Assembly (NCBI RefSeq): GCF_046736045.1 | Contig: NZ_CP177134.1 | Location: 1,612,001 to 1,676,000, forward strand | From: Leptospira_A sp046736045 | GTDB taxonomy: Bacteria > Spirochaetota > Leptospiria > Leptospirales > Leptospiraceae | Direction of reading: 5' to 3' | Length of the DNA stretch: 64,000 nucleotides | Part shown: positions 9,061 to 17,054 of the stretch, one piece after another | How the letters are laid out: the number at the start of each line of letters is the position of its first letter | Numbering within the stretch: position 1 is the stretch's first letter | Translations under genes and position numbers: made by a program | The notes under the pieces: model-generated | The model's database searches: none | What the model was told of the DNA's origin: nothing | The model's input: only the letters and a program-made list of their open reading frames with translations

Positions 9061-9653
9061 ATGTAATGTTCCTCGCTCCTATCCGCATAACATGCTGTTA
9101 CGACGGGCGAGCTTCGGCATCGTGCCTTCGCCTCCGCTATAAACACCTCACTCGCTTTTAATAAAATCCGATTTTCTTTTAAATTAATTATAACTATCTG
9201 GGTCTGCCTTTAGTTTTGAGGGCGCCTCTCCCACGATTGTACTGAATATTTATCTTCTATTGATTCGGTGGGAGACCGGGCTCTTCGCTTCAATCTTTCC
9301 CTTTGGGAAAGGATTTCCGCTGCGATCCCTGGCACGTTGTTCTTGTAATGAGGATGCGATGTTTAGGGATAAGAGGGAGGAGTGGGATTTTTTAGAATAC
9401 TATCCCCGCCCTATCGACATTGGGTGGGGTTAACCACCCGCCACCCAATGGGTTCCATTTATCACATCACCTGTTGCTTGTAAAGCGAAGGTATGGTTTT
9501 TAGAAATTTTATTCCGTTAAGTTCGCCTTTTTGCCTTAAGCCGCCAAATTCACTTGAAAATTTGTGGTACCTCCGACTCGAACAATCATATAATCCCTCT
9601 TCCCCGTTGAACTTTTCGAACCAAATCCCTCAAAAAACGAATTGACCATTTAG
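9061..9653. other. Long intergenic stretch between loa22 and the aldo/keto reductase
   Basis: No credible gene. It holds repeat copy C (about 9220-9540), an inverted repeat at 9418-9450 and a TTTGTGGTACCTCCGAC motif at 9561-9577 that recurs near 52.4 kb. The first 150 bp are relatively GC-rich (CGGGCGAGCTTCGGCATCG region) with no feature I can name. Confidence 0.6.
9220..9540 (+). repeat. Dispersed repeat family, copy C
   Basis: Begins with GGCGCCTCTCCCAC, shared with copy D. The core at 9276-9336 carries the same hairpin arms as the other copies around a CTTTGG loop, and the copy ends with AAGTTCGCCTTTTTGCC at 9519-9536. Between core and tail this copy has its own segment, which contains a 10-bp perfect inverted repeat (CATTGGGTGG 9418-9427 / CCACCCAATG 9441-9450). 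Confidence 0.8.
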
Positions 9654-9683
9654 TTACAAATTACATATAATGTAATTTGTAAC
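9654..9683. promoter_or_regulatory. Palindromic operator upstream of the aldo/keto reductase
   Basis: The inner arms TTACAT / ATGTAA are perfect around ATA (9661-9675), and the outer arms GTTACAA (9654-9660) and TTGTAAC (9677-9683) continue the symmetry with a single extra T on the right. It lies 16 bp before the reductase start and overlaps the place where its promoter or leader must be. The TetR gene just downstream is the obvious candidate to bind it; this is inference from position and symmetry. Confidence 0.65.
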
Positions 9684-9698
9684 TTCAGGAGAACGAAC

Positions 9699-10697
9699 AT
9701 GACAAATTTAAAACAAATTCATTTGGGAAAAGGTGGGCCTTCGGTTTCTGCATTCGGATTGGGTTGTATGGGGATGTCCGATTTTTACGGGAACAAAGAC
9801 ACTCGTGATGATAAGGAAAGCATTGCAACGATTCATGCCGCCCTGGAATCAGGGATCAATTTTTTCAATACGGGTGATTTTTACGGAATGGGACACAACG
9901 AACTTTTGTTACGTGAAGCCATCAAAGGCAAACGGGAAAAATTTTTTATCAGTGTCAAATTCGGAGCACTTCGCTCTCATAACGGCCAGTTTTTAGGATA
10001 TGATCTGCGACCTCAGGCAGTAAAAAATTTTGTGACATACTCCTTGCAAAGATTAGGAACTGATTACATTGATTTGTACCAACCTTCCCGTCCGGATCCG
10101 GAAGTCCCGGTGGAAGACACTGTCGGTGCGATTTCCGAACTGATCAAAGAAGGCAAAGTTCGTTATCTCGGTCTTTCCGAATCGGGAGAAGACGTGATTC
10201 GAAGAGCGCACAAAGTGCACCCTGTTTCCGCTTTGGAAGTAGAATATTCACTTGCAACCCGCGTTGCCGAGAAAAAAATCCTACCTACCACAAGAGAATT
10301 GGGAATCACCCTTGTCGCTTACGGAGCTTTGTCCAGAGGATTGCTTTCGGGAACGATGAATGGCAGTTTGGTGGCAGGGGATTTTCGTTCCATATCGCCC
10401 AGATTTTCCGCCGAGAACCTAACAAAGAATAATCTTCTAGTCGATGAATTGAAAAAAATAGCAGATGGAAGAGGGGCAACTCCTTCTCAAATTGCACTGG
10501 CTTGGGTAGCAAACCAAGGTGAAGACATTCTTACATTGATCGGAACTTCCAAAAGAACGAGACTTGCAGAAAATTTAAAAGCAGCTGATATTCTTTTGAG
10601 CGAGGAAGAGAAATCCCGATTGAATGAGATTTTTCATGAAAATGCATTCTCAGGAGAAAGATATCCTTCACAGGGAATGGCCCATGTAGTAAGTTGA
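9699..10697 (+). CDS. Aldo/keto reductase
   Basis: 332 residues of the AKR TIM-barrel family (YajO/AKR13-like). FGLGCMGMSDFYGNKD (about 19-34) is the typical N-terminal strand. The catalytic tetrad region begins with Asp at about 60 in FFNTGDFYGMGHNELLL with Tyr at about 62, then Lys in FFISVKFG (about 87). RLGTDYIDLYQPSRPDPEVPVE (about 117-138) is the signature strand, although the usual His after LYQ is replaced by Pro-Ser. The C-terminus carries the NADPH-binding IGTSKRTRLAENLKA segment (about 282-296). It reduces aldehydes or ketones with NADPH; the substrate is unknown. A Shine-Dalgarno AGGAG stands 12 bp before the ATG. It pairs with the TetR gene 3 bp downstream. Confidence 0.92.
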   Translation: MTNLKQIHLGKGGPSVSAFGLGCMGMSDFYGNKDTRDDKESIATIHAALESGINFFNTGDFYGMGHNELLLREAIKGKREKFFISVKFGALRSHNGQFLGYDLRPQAVKNFVTYSLQRLGTDYIDLYQPSRPDPEVPVEDTVGAISELIKEGKVRYLGLSESGEDVIRRAHKVHPVSALEVEYSLATRVAEKKILPTTRELGITLVAYGALSRGLLSGTMNGSLVAGDFRSISPRFSAENLTKNNLLVDELKKIADGRGATPSQIALAWVANQGEDILTLIGTSKRTRLAENLKAADILLSEEEKSRLNEIFHENAFSGERYPSQGMAHVVS

Positions 10698-10700
10698 GTT

Positions 10701-11291
10701 ATGCCTAGAACGGGACTGACTCCTATTGAAATCCGGGAAAAAGCAACCGATGCCGCCGAGGAGAGAATTCGTCGGCACGGATTTGAAAAGTTTAGACTTG
10801 TTGACATTGCCAAAGATTTGGATGTGAGCCACGTAGCACTTTACAAACATTTCCCAGACAAACAAGCGTTACTCAATGCGGTTTCCGAAAGATGGTTGAA
10901 TCGGATTGATGAAACGCTTCTGAAAATCATCGAAAAAAAGAAACCATCCAAGGATTTGCTCTTTGAGTGGTTTCTTTCCTTTCATCAGTTGAAAAAAGAC
11001 AAAGTACAAACCGATCCCGAACTTTTCAAAGCATTCGATTTGGCTGCGGAATCTTTAAAACCATTTGTAGTGAAACACATAAACGAAATGTATCGTCAAC
11101 TTCAGATATTGCTTCAAAAAGGTTTGGATGAAAAATCCATCAAAGGAGATACTGCGATAAACTTGGCGAAAATATTTTTCGAAGCAACAGTCAGCTTTCA
11201 TCATCCTAAATTGGTTTATCAGCATCTAACCGAAAAGAGAGAAAAATTACTCAAACAGATTTTAGAAGTGTTGTGGGATGGGCTGATATGA
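10701..11291 (+). CDS. TetR/AcrR-family transcriptional regulator
   Basis: 196 residues. The N-terminal helix-turn-helix lies at about 15-60 (AEERIRRHGFEKFRLVDIAKDLDVSHVALYKHFPDKQALLNAV, with recognition helix near VSHVALYKHF). The C-terminal all-helical ligand domain has a WHG/TetR_C-like end (KIFFEATVSFHHPKLV). It starts 3 bp after the reductase stop codon, so the two are one operon, and it probably represses its own operon through the palindrome at 9654-9683. The ligand is unknown; a reactive carbonyl that the reductase detoxifies would fit, but that is inference. Confidence 0.9.
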   Translation: MPRTGLTPIEIREKATDAAEERIRRHGFEKFRLVDIAKDLDVSHVALYKHFPDKQALLNAVSERWLNRIDETLLKIIEKKKPSKDLLFEWFLSFHQLKKDKVQTDPELFKAFDLAAESLKPFVVKHINEMYRQLQILLQKGLDEKSIKGDTAINLAKIFFEATVSFHHPKLVYQHLTEKREKLLKQILEVLWDGLI

Positions 11292-11314
11292 AGATAAAAC
11301 CAGGAAAATGCAAA

Positions 11315-11357
11315 CCATAGAGAATCGGATCTTTATCAAGTATATAACTCTCTATGG
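11315..11357. terminator. Inverted repeat between convergent tetR and csbD-like genes
   Basis: A 9-bp perfect inverted repeat, CCATAGAGA (11315-11323) and TCTCTATGG (11349-11357), with a 25-nt loop. It lies between the two convergent 3' ends. A T-run occurs further right near 11380, inside the csbD-like 3' end. It could serve as a weak bidirectional terminator. Confidence 0.5.
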
Positions 11358-11375
11358 ATTAACCTAATTAGTTAA

Positions 11376-11588
11376 TTAAGTTTTTTTAATCTTCAAACCT
11401 TCGATAAAATGATTCAGATCTTTTTCTATTTTACCTTTTTCGTTTCCGTAATAAGATTGAATTTTACCCAACAGTTGGTCTTTTTTTCCTGCAATTTCTT
11501 TAAGATCATTGTCAGTTAATTTTCCCCACTTTTCTTTAATTTGTCCTGTAACTTGTTTCCAGTTACCTTCTATTTGATTCCAATCCAT
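11376..11588 (-). CDS. CsbD-family small stress protein
   Basis: 70 residues, almost entirely the CsbD domain: MDWNQIEGNWKQVTGQIKEKW (1-21) is the family start, followed by the GKKDQLLGKIQ and YGNEKGKIEKDLNHF elements. CsbD-like proteins are small, hydrophilic and often induced by general stress; the biochemical role is unknown. A clear Shine-Dalgarno (GAAGGAGATT) precedes the ATG. Upstream lies very AT-rich DNA. The nearby lmo0937-type peptide on the same strand is often seen with CsbD-type stress genes. Confidence 0.92.
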   Translation of the reverse strand: MDWNQIEGNWKQVTGQIKEKWGKLTDNDLKEIAGKKDQLLGKIQSYYGNEKGKIEKDLNHFIEGLKIKKT

Positions 11589-11965
11589 AGTGAATCTCCT
11601 TCTGAATTCGATATTCGTTACTTAGACTGTATTGTTTAATAAATGTTAATATTATAAAATATTTAATTATTATTTATTTTTAACGATATAATAAATATAA
11701 CTTATATAATTCGGTGAAGTACTTTATACTCTTTGTGTAAATAAGATATAGTTTTTTTATTTTTTGATATGGACTGAGTCAAATAAAAACGGTCAAACAG
11801 CTCATTCCAACCGGAATGGCTCAATATCACATATTCGATTAAAGGGATTTTAAAACTGGTAAAACAATCGGGCCGGATCGGCCATGATAGGTGTTATTTG
11901 CCGGAAAAGCGAACCAATTGGAAGATATTGAATATCTCCAACTGATTTTGTCAGTGTTTTGGGAT
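11589..11965. other. AT-rich gap upstream of the csbD-like gene
   Basis: 11620-11730 is nearly pure A/T with many TATAAT-like stretches, so no single promoter can be picked. Two small perfect hairpins follow: CATTCC-AACC-GGAATG (11803-11818) and GGCCG-GAT-CGGCC (11871-11883). The second lies 80 bp downstream of the lmo0937-type gene's stop. I see no gene here. Confidence 0.5.
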
Positions 11966-12115
11966 TTAAAGAATTCTCTTTCCGTTGATCACTCGAACCA
12001 AGATCACTACTACAGCTACAATGAGAAGGATATGAATGAATCCACCCATCGTGTAAGAGGTGACGTATCCGAATACCCATAGTCCAACCAATACTAGAGC
12101 AATTGCTTCTAACAT
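11966..12115 (-). CDS. lmo0937-family small membrane protein
   Basis: A 49-residue peptide. Translation of the minus strand from the ATG at 12115 gives MLEAIALVLVGLWVFGYV followed by a TSYTMGGFIHILLIVAVVVIL segment and an RVINGKRIL tail. It has two hydrophobic helices separated by the TSYTMGG turn, the layout of lmo0937-type membrane proteins (DUF5670-like). Members are common next to CsbD and other general-stress genes; the function is unknown. The length matches the family (about 50 residues). Frames in other phases across it are shadows. Confidence 0.82.
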   Translation of the reverse strand: MLEAIALVLVGLWVFGYVTSYTMGGFIHILLIVAVVVILVRVINGKRIL

Positions 12116-12267
12116 ATAACCAGCCTTACTCAATCTGTTTTATTCAACAAACGAGTAACGTCATCAATCATTAAATTTCCGATTTGTCAAGGCTTATTTC
12201 ATCTCACTTAAGATGAATCATTTATCGAGTGTTAAAAGGTGGTATTGCGATATTTGGTTGGTATTTC

Positions 12268-12300
12268 AAAAGGTAACCCGAACATGTCCGGGCTACCTTT
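12268..12300. terminator. Strong terminator hairpin after the thioredoxin-fold gene
   Basis: AAAGGTAACCCG and CGGGCTACCTTT pair around an AACATGTC-type loop, giving an 11-12 bp stem flanked by A and T runs on both sides. It lies just beyond the stop codon of the minus-strand gene at 12318 and can act in both directions. Confidence 0.8.
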
Positions 12301-12317
12301 TATCGGATATTAGTATA

Positions 12318-13475
12318 TTATTCTAAGTCAAAAGGTTCCCATTTATTGTTTTTGAGATAATATGCTTTTTTGCCTCTTAAGGGAAGAGCATAGGATTGTT
12401 TTTCCTTTTCATTATACAGAATGATGAAATTTTCATCTCTACTGGTTTCCGTTAATGTGTTGGAGGAAGTTCCTGCGATTTGATTCCAGGTGCCATCGGG
12501 ATTTTTTTTAAATTTCCCTTCTTGTTTGATTATATATGTAAAAGAGGTTCCTTCCGAATCTTCTTTAGGTGGCGGTGTGTTGTTTTCCGGACTTACTGCG
12601 GAAGATTCGTATTTTTTGACAGCAGCCAAAAAACTTTTTTCATCATCTCCTGAAAGTTCTGCGACAACCACTTTTCCTTTTCCATCTAAAATATACATAG
12701 TCGGATAACCATCGAATTTGAATTTATTCAAATCCGAACTAGTATCCAATACTTGTAACGGAATGAATTTTGAATTTAAAGTTTTAATCACTTTGTCTTT
12801 GGAAAATACTTCGGTTTCCATATGTTGGCAATAACCGCACCATTCCGGAGCCGTAACGATTGCAAAAATATTTTGTTTCGAATTAGTTGCGCTGGACTTG
12901 GCAGAATTGAGTGAACTGAGCCATTGTACTCCGCTGGAACCTCTTTGTTTGATTCCACCTATCGCTTGTTTTTCGCCTGAAATTGTGATGGCTAAATTTT
13001 TCTTTATCGTTTTAGGTTCGAGGCATTTTTCACTGGTGGTAATACACCATTGCGTTTTGATTTCCAAGACAACATTCGTTGGAATTTTTGAAGCGGTTTT
13101 CCCGCCTGTTTCAAAAACGGTTAGAACATATGTGCCTGCTTTTGAAGATCCTTTGCCTTGTAGAATATAATCTTCGCCTTTTTTTTCAGAAGAAGGTGCT
13201 TCTTTTACAATTGCGCCGAAACCTTTTGTTCCTATGGAAAATTCTGTGGGCCGATTGAAACTGAGTGCGGATACTTTTTTTACATATAAGTGTTTATCTT
13301 CAGGAATAAAAACATCTATGGATATCTCGGCACTTCCTCCCGGCTTTATTTCCAGATTTGAATTTGGTAGGATTTGGAAAGAAGTATCCGTTTGAGAAAG
13401 CAGTGAAGAGGAAAGGAAGAGAGAGAAAACAAAAAAACTAGAAAGAATTCTATAACGGTTATCGAAAATTTTCAT
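12318..13475 (-). CDS. Exported DsbD-alpha-like / thioredoxin-fold protein
   Basis: 385 residues with a signal peptide (about 1-27). The N-terminal beta domain (about 30-165) resembles the DsbD alpha / DsbC-corrector domain and carries a Cys pair, Cys144 and Cys151. The thioredoxin-like domain (about 185-290) has the active site EWCGYC (Cys213/Cys216) and the cis-proline turn GYPTMYILDG. The C-terminal 90 residues form an extra beta-rich domain. Unlike DsbD it has no transmembrane electron-transfer domain, so a membrane partner elsewhere must supply electrons. A periplasmic thiol-reductase role is likely. Confidence 0.85.
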   Translation of the reverse strand: MKIFDNRYRILSSFFVFSLFLSSSLLSQTDTSFQILPNSNLEIKPGGSAEISIDVFIPEDKHLYVKKVSALSFNRPTEFSIGTKGFGAIVKEAPSSEKKGEDYILQGKGSSKAGTYVLTVFETGGKTASKIPTNVVLEIKTQWCITTSEKCLEPKTIKKNLAITISGEKQAIGGIKQRGSSGVQWLSSLNSAKSSATNSKQNIFAIVTAPEWCGYCQHMETEVFSKDKVIKTLNSKFIPLQVLDTSSDLNKFKFDGYPTMYILDGKGKVVVAELSGDDEKSFLAAVKKYESSAVSPENNTPPPKEDSEGTSFTYIIKQEGKFKKNPDGTWNQIAGTSSNTLTETSRDENFIILYNEKEKQSYALPLRGKKAYYLKNNKWEPFDLE

Positions 13476-13655
13476 AAATTACCTCGGGCGAAAGGTATAT
13501 GAAATATAATCTTTGTCAAGATTCAATTACTCGGAATTAGTTTGGTAGATAAAAAATATTTCCTGCACCCCGGACCTGCGGAGCGCCCTCGCCGACTGAG
13601 AGCCGGAAAGGTGCCCACCAAACAAAAAAGAAAACGATCCGGGAACACCGAACGT

Positions 13656-15047
13656 TTATAATTTAGGTGTGATCATATCCTCGGGTTTTACCCATTCATC
13701 AAATTGTTCTGCCGTTAAAAGTCCCAGTTTGATTCCTGTTTCTTTCAAAGTGGAATTGTTCTTATGCGCTGTTTTTGCAATCTTGGCCGCATTGTCATAA
13801 CCGATGTGCGGATTGAGAGCAGTCACGAGCATGAGTGAGTTGTTCAAGTTGTGTTGGATGTTTTCTTTGTTCGGCTCGATTCCACGGGCACAATGTTCTT
13901 CAAAAGAAATCGCCGCATCGGAAAGAAGTCGGATCGAATTCAAAACATTAAAAATGATAACAGGCTTGAAAACATTTAACTCGAAGTTTCCGGATGCGCC
14001 GCCTACATTCACGGCTACGTCATTTCCTATTACTTGTGCCGCTACCATTGTCATCGCTTCCGATTGAGTCGGGTTCACCTTACCTGGCATAATCGAAGAT
14101 CCCGGTTCATTTTCAGGAATGCTGATTTCTCCGATTCCGCAGCGAGGTCCGGAAGCAAGCCATCTCACATCATTTGCAATTTTCATAAGAGAAGCGGCAA
14201 TTGTTTTCAAAACTCCGCTCACTTCCACAAGAGAATCGTGTGCAGCCAATGCTTCGAATTTGTTTTCTGCGGTAACGAACGGAAGTCCTGTTTCTTTTGC
14301 AATCGCAGCGGCACCTTTCACAGCAAACTCGGGATGGGTATTGAGTCCTGTTCCTACTGCAGTACCACCTAACGCCAAACGATAGACGGACGGTAATACT
14401 CTTTCCACTCTTTCAATTCCGTAAGTTAATTGTTGAACATAACCTGAAAATTCCTGTCCCAGAGTGAGAGGAGTTGCATCTTGCAAATGAGTTCTTCCGA
14501 TTTTTATTACCGATTGAAAGGTTTCCGATTTTTTTAATAAAGTAGCACGTAATGTTTTTAGTGCAGGAATCAGTTTGTGAACCAATTGTTCGCCTGCGGC
14601 AATATGCATTGCAGTGGGAAAAGTATCATTGGAACTTTGTGCTTTGTTTACATCATCGTTCGGATGGATCGGTTTTTTAGAGCCCATCACTCCTCCGGCC
14701 AATTCGATCGCGCGATTGGAGATCACTTCGTTTACATTCATATTGGTTTGTGTTCCGGAACCGGTTTGCCAAACCACCAATGGAAAATGATCATCCAATT
14801 TTCCGGATATAACTTCATCTGCCGCTTTAAGAATCAGATCTTTTTTGTCAGCGGCAAGGATTCCCAATTCATGATTTACGATAGCAGCGGATTTTTTTAA
14901 AATTCCAAAGGCACGAATCATTTCTCTTGGGAAACGATCTCCACCGATTTTAAAATGATGCAATGATCGTTCTGTTTGTGCTCCCCAATACCTGCTGGAT
15001 TCAACTTCTATCTCGCCCATTGAATCTGATTCTTTTCTAGTGCTCAT
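13656..15047 (-). CDS. fumC: Class II fumarate hydratase
   Basis: 463 residues, the standard length for the iron-independent homotetrameric fumarase. Visible family elements are TGSGTQTNMNVNEVISNRA (about 95-113), PNDDVNKAQSSNDTFPTAMH (about 128-147), GRTHLQDATPLTLGQEFSGY (about 180-199) and the superfamily signature GSSIMPGKVNP (about 311-321), whose Ser is the catalytic base. It interconverts fumarate and malate in the TCA cycle. It stands alone between the thioredoxin-fold gene and the HTH protein. The 180 bp downstream of it holds a short GC-rich patch near 13565-13615 but no clear terminator. Confidence 0.97.
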   Translation of the reverse strand: MSTRKESDSMGEIEVESSRYWGAQTERSLHHFKIGGDRFPREMIRAFGILKKSAAIVNHELGILAADKKDLILKAADEVISGKLDDHFPLVVWQTGSGTQTNMNVNEVISNRAIELAGGVMGSKKPIHPNDDVNKAQSSNDTFPTAMHIAAGEQLVHKLIPALKTLRATLLKKSETFQSVIKIGRTHLQDATPLTLGQEFSGYVQQLTYGIERVERVLPSVYRLALGGTAVGTGLNTHPEFAVKGAAAIAKETGLPFVTAENKFEALAAHDSLVEVSGVLKTIAASLMKIANDVRWLASGPRCGIGEISIPENEPGSSIMPGKVNPTQSEAMTMVAAQVIGNDVAVNVGGASGNFELNVFKPVIIFNVLNSIRLLSDAAISFEEHCARGIEPNKENIQHNLNNSLMLVTALNPHIGYDNAAKIAKTAHKNNSTLKETGIKLGLLTAEQFDEWVKPEDMITPKL

Positions 15048-15229
15048 AAATCCTCTTAATAAACTTCGTTCTTCCTATTTTATAAAATAAAATAAAATGA
15101 AAAGGAAAAACATAAATTAACGCGTAGTTTTTTAAGTTGATTCATTGTTAATCTTAAAATACTATAGTTTAAGAATTTTCGATTCGATACATATACAAAA
15201 GATGAATCAACAAAACAGAGGAAAGATTA

Positions 15230-15652
15230 TTGAAAGCCAAAACCCCCCAACCTAAAGAGAAATCCCATAAAAAAGCAGTACGCGGTGTTCGTTACGACTC
15301 CTCCCAAAAAAAAGAAATACTCAAATTTATCGAAGATTATAATCAAAACAATGGTCGTGGCGGTCAGTCGGCAGCAGCAGCTCAGTACGGAGTTTCCGTA
15401 TTAACTCTCATCAATTGGCAAAAAGGAAGTTCCGTTTCCAAACCGAAAAAGAAAAAAGCAGCGAAGAAAAAGAAACGTTCTGTTAGTAAAAAAAGAGGTC
15501 GTGCCAAATCTACAAAGACGGCGACGATCGGTTTTGCCGGTAGAATACAGGCCATCCTTTCTCAAATTTCATCCAATGAAAAAGCAATTGCGAAATTGAC
15601 TGATTCTACAAAAGTTCTGAAACAAAAACTTAAAAAATCAATTTCAGAATGA
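15230..15652 (+). CDS. HTH protein with lysine-rich histone-like tail
   Basis: 140 residues. It starts with TTG, chosen because AGAGGA lies 7 bp upstream and no in-frame ATG exists. Residues about 20-65 (YDSSQKKEILKFIEDYNQNN and SAAAAQYGVSVLTLINWQKG) form a transposase-orfA-like helix-turn-helix. Residues 66-98 are a Lys/Arg-rich tract (KPKKKKAAKKKKRS). The last 35 residues predict a helical or coiled region. This fits a nucleoid-associated or DNA-binding regulator; no transposase partner is present. A perfect terminator follows. I know of no established function. Confidence 0.78.
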   Translation: MKAKTPQPKEKSHKKAVRGVRYDSSQKKEILKFIEDYNQNNGRGGQSAAAAQYGVSVLTLINWQKGSSVSKPKKKKAAKKKKRSVSKKRGRAKSTKTATIGFAGRIQAILSQISSNEKAIAKLTDSTKVLKQKLKKSISE

Positions 15653-15682
15653 ATTTGATATTGGATAAATACGTTTAGATAT

Positions 15683-15716
15683 AAAAAAAGCGATCCTTTC
15701 GGGTCGCTTTTTTTTA
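15683..15716. terminator. Bidirectional terminator between the HTH gene and the membrane-protein gene
   Basis: AAAAAAGCGATCC-TTTC-GGGTCGCTTTTTT: an 8-bp GC-containing stem with a four-base loop, an A-run on the left and a T-run on the right. It serves both the plus-strand HTH gene and the convergent minus-strand gene at 15737. Confidence 0.88.
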
Positions 15717-15736
15717 ACTCAGTTTGTTTTTTGAAA

Positions 15737-16108
15737 CTAGAATGGTTTGAAAATTGCCAAATAAGCGGCGATAAAACCCAGAACTGGAAAACCAAACCAT
15801 AAAAATTTAGCATAACTTTGTCTTTTATATACCAATGTAAGTAGTCCGCCAAACAAAAGCCAGATGACTATCTTTGCATAAACCCAACCCGGCCAGGAAG
15901 CATGGGGAATTCCCAATCTTGCCATCATTCCGAATCCTGCTACGATGAGAAAAATCAATCCGAATCCATGTGTGGCCGCAGCAATCGCTTTCCATTTATT
16001 TCCGGATTTTGTTCCTCCGTTGATGGTGAAAAGAGCAACTCCACCCAATGAGAGAAAGAGCAAAAATATTCCCACCATATGCATGAGTTTATAAACTTGA
16101 TAAGACAT
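15737..16108 (-). CDS. Four-helix integral membrane protein, SirB2-like
   Basis: 123 residues with four hydrophobic segments (about 8-27, 42-60, 73-92, 103-121) and conserved His in YKLMHMVGIFLLFLSLGG near the N-terminus and ATHGFGLIFLIVAGF. The layout resembles SirB2/cytochrome-b561-like small membrane proteins in which helix-borne His might bind haem or quinone; that assignment is tentative. It is monocistronic, with a terminator downstream. Confidence 0.7.
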   Translation of the reverse strand: MSYQVYKLMHMVGIFLLFLSLGGVALFTINGGTKSGNKWKAIAAATHGFGLIFLIVAGFGMMARLGIPHASWPGWVYAKIVIWLLFGGLLTLVYKRQSYAKFLWFGFPVLGFIAAYLAIFKPF

Positions 16109-16240
16109 AAAGAACCTTTCCTATATATAGTACAACTTCATCCTTAACAAATGGTTTTATTTATCTATAGTTTTATGAAATGGTTTTAAAAAAAAAGCTA
16201 GTGAACCTTAAGATTAAAATTCAATCTCATTACAAAGAAT

Positions 16241-16684
16241 ATGGATAAACGTAAGACATTGATTCTCATTCGCGGTCTTCCCGGTAGCGGAAAGTCCAGT
16301 TTTGCCGAATTACTTTCCGAAGATGGAAAGTATCCTGTATTTTCGGTGGATTCTTATTTTACAAATAAAGACACGGGAGAATACAGATTCAATTATAAGG
16401 AAAACCATTTGGCTTATAAGGAATGTGAACAAAATGCAAAACAAGCAATGGAGTCTTCCGTTGAAAAGATATTTGTCGACAATACATTCACCCTGGACTG
16501 GGAAATAGAACCTTATTTCAAATTAGCATCTAGTTATGGTTATTCGGTCTTTACTTTGACTTTGGAAAATAGGCATAACGGAGAAAATGTTCATGAGCTT
16601 ACGGATGAACAATTGATCAAGATGGCCAAAACTTATAAACTGGAATTGTTGCCTGAAAGATTGAGGGGAAAAAGCAAAGATTAG
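16241..16684 (+). CDS. P-loop NTPase / small-molecule kinase-like protein
   Basis: 147 residues. The Walker A motif RGLPGSGKSSFAELL (about 10-24) opens the chain. A DSYF element (about 37) and the strand VEKIFVDNTFTLDWEIEPYFKLA (about 74-96) follow, typical of the polynucleotide-kinase/zeta-toxin-like AAA_33 family. The C-terminus is short. It probably phosphorylates a small molecule or a nucleic-acid end. No antitoxin-like partner gene is next to it, so I do not call it a toxin. Confidence 0.82.
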   Translation: MDKRKTLILIRGLPGSGKSSFAELLSEDGKYPVFSVDSYFTNKDTGEYRFNYKENHLAYKECEQNAKQAMESSVEKIFVDNTFTLDWEIEPYFKLASSYGYSVFTLTLENRHNGENVHELTDEQLIKMAKTYKLELLPERLRGKSKD

Positions 16685-16739
16685 CGATTGGAAAAGGAGA
16701 TATGAAAGTAGGGGAAAAAGCGGTGAAACAAGAGACTCA

Positions 16740-16769
16740 CACTGCAAATGTCCTAAAACATCTACAGTG
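16740..16769. terminator. Weak hairpin between convergent kinase and RRM genes
   Basis: CACTGCAAATGT (16740-16751) and ACATCTACAGTG (16758-16769) pair at 10 of 12 positions around CCTAAA. There is no clear T-run on either side, so it is only a candidate terminator. Confidence 0.35.
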
Positions 16770-16785
16770 CAAGTAAAACGGGAGA

Positions 16786-17049
16786 TTATCTCCAGTTGTT
16801 TGTTTTTGGTTTTGCGATGTTTACTTTCATCTCACGGTTCAAAATGTTTTTCCCGTTAAGATCTTTGATCGCGTTGTCTGCTTCTTGTGAATCTTTCATT
16901 TCGATAAAACCGAAACCTTTAGATCTGCCAGAGTATTGGTCAGTAATGATCTTTGCAGAAGTTACAGCACCATGTGCTCCGAAAAGTTCGCCGAGTTTGC
17001 CCTCGGTCATATCATAAGAAAGGTTGCCCACGTAGATGTTTACTGACAT
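16786..17049 (-). CDS. Single-RRM RNA-binding protein
   Basis: 87 residues forming one RNA recognition motif: RNP2 is IYVGNL (5-10) and RNP1 is KGFGFIEM (about 44-51). The tail is short and basic, without the glycine-rich extension of many cyanobacterial Rbp proteins. Such proteins bind single-stranded RNA and are often cold-induced. The Shine-Dalgarno AGAGGAC lies 5 nt before the ATG and is part of an 11-bp inverted repeat with an upstream leader segment, described separately, so translation is probably controlled by RNA folding. Confidence 0.92.
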   Translation of the reverse strand: MSVNIYVGNLSYDMTEGKLGELFGAHGAVTSAKIITDQYSGRSKGFGFIEMKDSQEADNAIKDLNGKNILNREMKVNIAKPKTNNWR

Positions 17050-17054
17050 AAAAT

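Noticed and set aside
16241..16684. Zeta-toxin reading of the P-loop kinase
   Set aside because: The P-loop and general fold fit, but no epsilon-type antitoxin gene is adjacent and the chain is shorter than typical zeta toxins.
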